DNA of 64,000 nucleotides. Source: Coniferiporia sulphurascens (Eukaryota; Basidiomycota; Agaricomycetes; Hymenochaetales; Hymenochaetaceae). A program made the translations under genes and the position numbers. Under the pieces are notes generated by a model. It was not told the origin of the DNA. It searched no databases and saw only the letters and a program-made list of their open reading frames with translations. The stretch lies in the NCBI GenBank assembly GCA_002794785.1, contig NBBA01000003.1, positions 1,426,001 through 1,490,000 of the forward strand, written 5' to 3'. This document shows positions 58,086-64,000 of this stretch, in pieces. Within the stretch, counting starts at the first letter, position 1. Every line of letters begins with the position of its first letter.

Positions 58086-59329
58086 ACAGGTGGATATAAC
58101 AGTCACACCATGGCCTTATTGACCGGCTGTGAGGCGTCCCGTCCCGACTTCTTATCTACACCGACAGGTCCCACAAGGGCACGTCCCCCTCTTCTTTCTC
58201 TGGTGGCGCCGCTGGAGTATGGTTCTATTGCGGGGAGGCTGTCCTCACCCGCGAAACCTCCCTTGGCTCATTGGTCCATTCCATGGACTGTGAGTTAGCC
58301 GCTATTGCCAATGCTGTATGGCTACTGGCCCACTCCTACGATCTCCCACCTGCAGTCACGCAGGTCGAGATCTACACTGACTGTGAGGTGGCTCTCACCC
58401 TCCTTGCTGACCCACGCCCGGCCCCTGGCGTCTCTGTCGCTCTCCTCATCTGGAAATGTCTCAAAGCCGCCTCAAAACGGTTTCCCCATGTGTTTTTTCA
58501 TCTACACTGGGTTCCCGGACACTCCGACGTGGAGGGCAATGAATTTGCCAACGTTCTCGCCACTGGTATAGCCGACAACCCCCCTCCAGGTATCACCCTG
58601 TTCCCGCCCACCATTCGCTTCCTGCGTGAAGCCGCCTCCTCCTCGGCACTCAGTAAGTGGAAATCCAACTGGGCCTCTGCCTGTCGCCAACTCCGAGGGA
58701 CTTCGGACGCCCATTCCATGGGCACCAACCTAACTCTCTCTACCAAGCTGACTGCCCTTATGCAGAACCTCACGCTCAGTCGATGCACTAAGTGCAAAGT
58801 TTTCCGGACCCTCCTTGGTCACACCGGCTTTGGCATGTACTTTGGACGCATTCCGGGATGCGACCCCATGTGTCCTTTCTGCCACGTACCTGAGACGCAG
58901 GCCCACCTCCTCGTCTCGTGCACTCACACCCTCCCTGCCCGCCGTGCAGTCTGGAAGACCCCCCTACCTTCTACGGAAGCCAAATGGTTCTCCAAAGACG
59001 GACTCCCTCTCCTGGCTTCTTTCCTCGACTCCCATCCCGCCTTTGAAGCAGAGCCCATCCTTGTCTTTGACCCAGGTGGCCCCACTGTGGTCCATGTTTC
59101 TGATCTAGGCTTTGCAATCGGCAACTAGACAGAGCGCCACCCTTCTTTTGTCACTGCCTTCCGACAGTCCCCCTCTCTGCTTACAGCACACTGCTACTAT
59201 TGTACACTCTATAACAACTACCATCTCACTCAATACAGGGGCCTAAAGGCCCCTGGAGCATATTTTGTACTAGATAGTCATGATGCGCTATAGAAATGCA
59301 TTTAAAAAAAAAAAAACAGGTGGATATAA
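58086..59329 (+). mobile_element. LINE L4, 5'-truncated
   Basis: The 14-bp duplication ACAGGTGGATATAA at 58086-58099 and 59316-59329 brackets 58100-59315. It starts within the RNase H region (GLIDRL context near 58110) and keeps the 3' UTR hairpin and poly(A). 5' truncation with a TSD is typical of LINE target-primed reverse transcription. The target was the left end of MITE1 copy c. Confidence 0.93.
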
Positions 59330-59579
59330 TTAGTTACGCCGCACCCCAAAATGGAAGGTGTTTTTCACCACCCATTCTACCATTGAAAATTTAGTGGAAG
59401 TGCTTGCTATTAGTAACAATGCTTCTTATACCATATCTATGGAGTTTATGTGTATTCAAGACATTGTGAGTGATCAATTTTGTAGCATATGAGCTTGTCA
59501 AATAAATTCACAATCACATTTTGGGTGATGGGAAACTATTTCCATTTATAGGTGCGGCGTAACTAATTATATCCACCTG
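58087..59579. mobile_element. MITE1 copy c (263 bp without L4)
   Basis: Perfect 29-bp inverted ends at 59317-59345 and 59551-59579 (outer part CAGGTGGATATAATTAGTTA), TA duplication at 58085-58086 and 59580-59581. L4 split the left terminal repeat. No ORF. This is the best-preserved copy of the MITE1 family. Confidence 0.9.
58271..59128 (+). pseudogene. LINE L4 ORF2 C-terminus (RNase H and zinc motif)
   Basis: 285 codons open to TAG at 59126-59128: DCELAAIANAVWLL, YTDCEVALTLLAD, HWVPGHSDVEGNEFAN and the terminal CPFCHVPETQAHLLVSC. The upstream part (58100-58270) is in another frame, so a frameshift lies near 58200. It has no start of its own; a fragment. Confidence 0.88.
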
Positions 59580-60689
59580 TACATTCATCATGGCTATTTC
59601 CTAAATTTCCTTTTTGAAATGTCACGTGATGCAAACCTACAGAATTAACACGTAATCCTTTGCTTTTGAAAACATCAACCTTGTCTCCCACTTTGCTTCA
59701 AAAAGTCGCCGATGGAAATTTGCCTGTCTGTTTCTGGCGGCCGAAGCATCGTATCTCCTGGATGGAATACTGACGCTCAGCGCAAAGGATGGAATTTGAC
59801 TTTCCTTCGAGACGGGTAGCAGAACTATGGCTCAATCTCAGGCTGCCAACGCCGCCGCATCAAGATACAACATGTAGCACAAGACCGCTCTGTGATTGTG
59901 AATCTCCACATGCTTGTCGTCCGATCTTCAAAGATGTATGCAGACCAAACTCGCATCGAGTCCTTTTCTGGTGCTCTGAATTCCCAGGTTGGAAACTTGA
60001 AACTGCTTCTCCGGGCTTTTTCCTTTACTTCCGGGTTCCTTTCCCCGTCACGGTCCCTTTTGCTTTTGAAGCGGTAAGTCGGTAACTCGTCGACGTAAAA
60101 CTTTGTCTCCGACTGCGCCCCAAAAAGTCACCGGCGGACTGAAGCCTCGCGTCGTCAAGGATGGAATAATGGCGACCAGCGCAGAGGACCAAACTTAACT
60201 GTGATTCGATCTGCCGCATCGAGACGGTACAAAATGGGAAGGTTGATTCACTGATATTTCAGATTGTTCTGGAGCTCTCGTGAAGCTCCATAAGTCGTTG
60301 TTCTGGTGCTTGTATTCCCTGGTCGTAAGTCCGTCTCAGGCGCTTCGACTTATGGATCTAGACGACTCCAATATGGGACGGATATCAAACAATCCCATTA
60401 TTAACGCTATCATGCAGTCGCACGGCATAGTGAACCTTTCTTGTTAGATCATATCAATGTCGTTAGCGACCTCAGTTGAATGGAAACCACGAACAAACAC
60501 TGCATCGATCCTTAAAACGGAAAGGTGACTGCAATATCTAGAGTGACCGGGATAGTGATGCGATCTGCCGAAATCACAACGATTCTTGCTGAGCCAACTA
60601 CCAGTGTACTTAAATCCCGCCCCCCCCACAGCTCCCAATTCCCCGCCCTCACCCCTGCTGTGAGCTCATAATTCGACCTCTTTCTCCAC
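59580..60689. other. 5' flank of copy G, repeat-derived
   Basis: Non-coding. 59730-60180 contains two related stretches (GATGGAAT...GACG/GACCAGCGCA) and resembles, inverted, the flank of copy C near 19200. The conserved promoter block (GAGCCAACTACCAGTGTACTTAAATCC) ends about 75 bp before the ATG of G. Confidence 0.5.
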
Positions 60690-62395
60690 ATGAACTCGAC
60701 AGAAACCCTAAATCCTTGTCTTCAAGATGAACTTCAAGCACAAGAAGAGAACCTTCTCGAACTTGGAACAAGTGCCCTACTTGAATGCACGCCTCTTCTT
60801 CCTCGGAATCCCTCCCTATTGACATGAACGTGTAATTAGGTGCTGTCTTGTCTGCGTTCTGCTACAACTTCAGTAGGCCCATACCCTTGTTCATGAACTA
60901 TGCACGAATGGATCTTCACTGACCGCTTCCAGTTCTGACCATCGCGGACGAGGTTCGTTGCATTTACTAAATATTATATCCGCTTTGATCTGAGTCAATG
61001 GGATAAAAAGGTTGAATTTGTCTGGGTAAGCGGTGCTATTTGCGTGACCTATCTGCACGCACTCACTACCCGAAGACGAGGAAATGGACCATGGGATCGC
61101 TCATCTACATTGTGGTACCGTATTGTTTTCCCTCTTCAAGTTTGCAACTCCTGCTCTAATATACCACATCCAGGCAAGATATCTGCCCCTGCCGTGCCTA
61201 ATGCAAGTCATTTTTGAGGACTATCATTATCTAGAATGAACAGACTAAGCTATCTCGTGACACAGTTTCGATTCAAGTGCGTTTATTATGAGAACGGACG
61301 GCAGGACATTGATATACGTAATTTTTTCTAGCGATCTACTTGCAGACATTAAACCCAGGCTTTTCACTTCCATTCGTAAGGAGGCACTGTACACCCGTTG
61401 ATATAGAGCGCTCATTTTTTACCTCTGTACTATTACATGACACAGATTCAACTTAACGCCAGTAGGTGAACCAACTCATTTCTCGAATGCAGATATAAAT
61501 GGACCTTTAGTTCCATTCGCCGAAACTATACCAGCGGCGACCTTCATATTGGGATCGATCGTATTGTTTACTTCCATGGGTGACACTGTTTGTCTCCCCT
61601 CTGATGTCAGACAAACTGAAGTGCCACGATCCAGTTCTTCTGCAGCTCCGAGCATATGCAATATATAATAACAAGAGAGCATTGCTGTGGACCCTCGTCT
61701 TCCTGGATATATGTGCTCTGGCCGCCCTTGTTTATATGGATATCATCGAGTCCGGTGAGTCTCTTAGACAAGCCAGTCTGGTTCTACCGTAAATCATGAT
61801 TTTCAGAATTGATTGTCATCTCCTGGATCCCGCTCTTCATCGTCGAGAGCATAACTTTCATATCGATCTTCCGAAAGTACTGGAAGTTGGTCAAATCGGC
61901 TCCATCCATGGAAATCAGACAGTCCGCCACAATGAGAGCCCTTATCTACGGGAATTTTATTTATTTTGCCATGTGCGTGCTTACCCGCTTCAATCAAATC
62001 GAACCGACCTGGTCTAACCTTTCTGGCAGAATCGCTGCGATTTATGTAATGGGAGTTTGCCTTTTGGTCAATGCGAAGGTATGTTATACTGTACATTGAT
62101 CGCATACCGCGGAGTTTGAGTGAGCTCAAAAGTCGAACAGGATTTTTACAATACCCACTATGTCGCTTCGGTGGCAATCTCTGGGGGGATCTCCACGAAG
62201 CTTTTCATAGACCTCAAGAAGGCCTATATCGGACAGATAGAGCAAGCAAACTGTCTCTCGATAAATACGCCCTTCCGAGCACATCCTGGGGATCAGGTAT
62301 GAAGCCATCTAGGGTCATCTGAAAAATTATTCTCTTCTTACTGATGCTTTCTAATTATTTAAAAGTTCGAAGTCACCCTTACGAGTGAGCCTTGA
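60690..62395 (+). CDS. DUF6533-family multi-TM protein, copy G (inverted)
   Basis: ATG at 60690 (MNSTETLNPCLQDELQAQEE then SALLEC), final exon FEVTLTSEP ending 62395. The core reads LTIADE (near 60945)/VEFVW (acceptor AAAAAG|GTTGAA), then RKWTMGSLIYIV and RYLPLPCLMQV. Then LLQLRAYAIYNNKRALLW (61633-61690), an intron, LIVISWIPLFIVESITFISI, MRALIYGNFIYFAM, SVAISGGISTKLFIDLKKAY and NTPFRAHPGDQ. The first donor site used in copies E and H (GT after LLECT..) is missing here; a GC donor (GAAT|GCACGC) at the place used in A and D would restore the frame. Possibly functional; splicing doubtful at that site. Confidence 0.6.
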
Positions 62396-63807
62396 GTGCT
62401 GTATGCACAGCGTTTAGCGCCATAGTTTGGGTATCGCCGAGATTTGTTTGGTGTGAACGTGACGAAACGGTGTGTGCCAGGACGCCAGGACATCGACTAT
62501 GGAGGTAATTCCACTCAGTAATCTTGTGGTCATGCGTTCCAGTGGAATCCGCAATTTTATATATAACGGACGTTCTCCTACGTGTCCTACGGCCTGTTTC
62601 ATGCTGCATCCGATTTTTCCAGAATATCATATTTGTGTACCAGGGCTGCCAGAAGGTGTCAGTTGCGGGTAGTACCAGCGCATAGTAGCTTTTCTCCTCA
62701 GAATTTGGTACTGCCGCTTCGAATTAACTTCTCCTTATTACGGGCCTCTGACTCCTTGCTACAATCATTTCGCCGGTAATGTTCTCCAAACCATTTCTGT
62801 TTCCTTCCCTTGAACAGTAATATCGGAGCACCGCTGCACACACTCTCCACCTACTTCTTCCCCTATGAAGTGTGAGCTTCGCGCTGAGTTCGGCTATTTA
62901 GTGTTGGTTTTCAGCAATTTGCGGCGCTTGCAAATGCTTTCCGTATGCCAACGTAGATATTTTGTAACCAGTAGACAATCGCGCGAGGGAAACCGAGCGC
63001 ATACAAGCAACGAAAAACTACGAAAAATATTTCAAACTCCGACGCCGTCTCGGCATCGAGCTCGAACTTCAACGTTTGGGGTTAGTGGGAACTTGTAAGG
63101 TTTCTCAGTATTTGGTTGCCTGTATGCGCGCTCGTAACCTCTCGCGCAACATTTTTACCGGTTATACGATATACATAAATACTTTGAGTGCGTTCAAATT
63201 ACGTAGGCTCCGTGTATTACTGATATCCACCTTTTCCACTTGCCTAAGTCCCTCATGTTCGCACTCTCACAACAGCGCGGAAACAATAACTTGAAGCTAT
63301 GCCGGCGATCAGATCGGCACTCGGCAATAGCCGTCGAAATTGATTTTGGGGTCGCCAAGCATCTCGCCCTAATTCGTTTCTCTTGATATTGATACTCCAA
63401 GTTGATGAGCTACATTGAGCATCGGAGCTTACTTTACCTTCACGCAGTAAGCGCTAACCTTTCAGTGAACCTCTTCTAAAAAGCGGCTCCCGATTTTCTC
63501 TTTTGGCCGCGATGACGCGAATATTTAGGTTTTATTGAACGCAAGACGCAACATTGTAAAGAGTATCCAGCAATTTGACCATCTCCATTCCCCAAGGTTT
63601 AAAACACAATCAGATGATGGGCGCGCTGATGTGTACTCGCTCCCTCGGATCACCGAAGATACCTGCTTAAATAGTGTCAATCCCGAGTCCCGACGCCGTG
63701 CCAAACGGCCCTTCCCCCTTGTCGTTTCGCTCGCGCAGGTATATGCGCTTCGTTTCTCGCCTCTGTCTCTTCTTTGGGCTTGCACATCGATCTTTTTTAG
63801 ATCCAAT
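62396..63807. other. Region between copies G and H
   Basis: The first 100 bp are the common downstream flank of DUF6533 units (inverted). No gene supported in the remainder; short ORFs look random. Confidence 0.45.
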
Positions 63808-64000
63808 ATGAGTTCAACGGCGGACTCAGATTCATTCACTCAATATGAAGTCCAAGCTCTTGAAATATGGCTACGCACAATATGGGCAGGCGATCTGCTG
63901 GAGTGTACGTATCGATCAAGTTCGTGTTCTTACGCTGGCTGCTATAAATGTAATATTAGGTGCAGTCCTAGCGGCATACTCCTATAATTTTCGTGAGTCC
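63808..64000 (+). CDS. DUF6533-family protein, copy H, 5' end only
   Basis: ATG at 63808 gives MSSTADSDSFTQYEVQALEI, then AGDLLECT, clearly homologous to the first exon of copies E and F. A second exon follows near 63961 (AVLAAYSYNF). The gene runs off the window edge. Confidence 0.6.

Noticed and set aside
59789..60085. 98-aa ORF upstream of copy G
   Set aside because: Lies in repeat-derived flank shared with other DUF6533 units; no protein family visible.

Overview
The window looks like nuclear DNA of a basidiomycete fungus, probably an agaricomycete. Supporting signs are short (about 50-65 bp) GT-AG introns in nearly every housekeeping gene, an expanded family of DUF6533-type membrane proteins, and fungal zinc-knuckle LINE elements. 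All gene models were spliced by hand, choosing introns that keep the reading frame.

Layout. 0.4-7.5 kb is a compact block of conserved genes: a coiled-coil protein with an HMMR-type C-terminus (minus), a mitochondrial PPR protein (minus), and the cohesin subunit Rad21/Scc1 (plus). The last two are divergent, with only 169 bp between their start codons. 8.2-13 kb holds two tandem DUF6533 paralogues (A, B). 14.2-16 kb holds a twin-CX9C mitochondrial protein (NDUFAF8-like) convergent with a DUF1746 (Dsc4-like) membrane protein. 16.9-24.4 kb has three more DUF6533 paralogues (C, D, E), and a sixth (F) lies at 40.9-42.7 kb. 53.8-57.9 kb returns to single-copy genes: a four-TM membrane protein (minus) and a 2-oxoglutarate/Fe(II) oxygenase (plus). 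60.7-62.4 kb carries an inverted DUF6533 copy (G), and the window ends inside the first exons of another (H).

The DUF6533 array is invaded by transposons. Four copies of one LINE family (two ORFs; apurinic-type endonuclease, reverse transcriptase, RNase H; Tad-like by inference) lie at 25.1-31.6 (L1, nearly intact, minus), 32.0-40.1 (L2, plus), 43.6-53.4 (L3, minus) and 58.1-59.3 kb (L4, 5'-truncated, plus). Each has a 14-17 bp target-site duplication (TSD). L2 and L3 were later hit by five solo LTRs of one family (559-562 bp, each with a different 5-bp TSD). L3 also took a 1.6-kb TG...CA element that itself carries a nested 257-bp element, and a roughly 540-bp unidentified insert. Two families of Tc1/mariner-like MITEs sit at the LINE insertion points, so the order of events can be read from the sequence.

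The host genes share no obvious pathway. Rad21 (cohesion), the HMMR-type coiled coil (probably spindle or microtubule associated), the PPR and CX9C proteins (mitochondria) and Dsc4-like (Golgi/ER ubiquitin ligase) are ordinary neighbours. No tRNA, rRNA or CRISPR was recognised.
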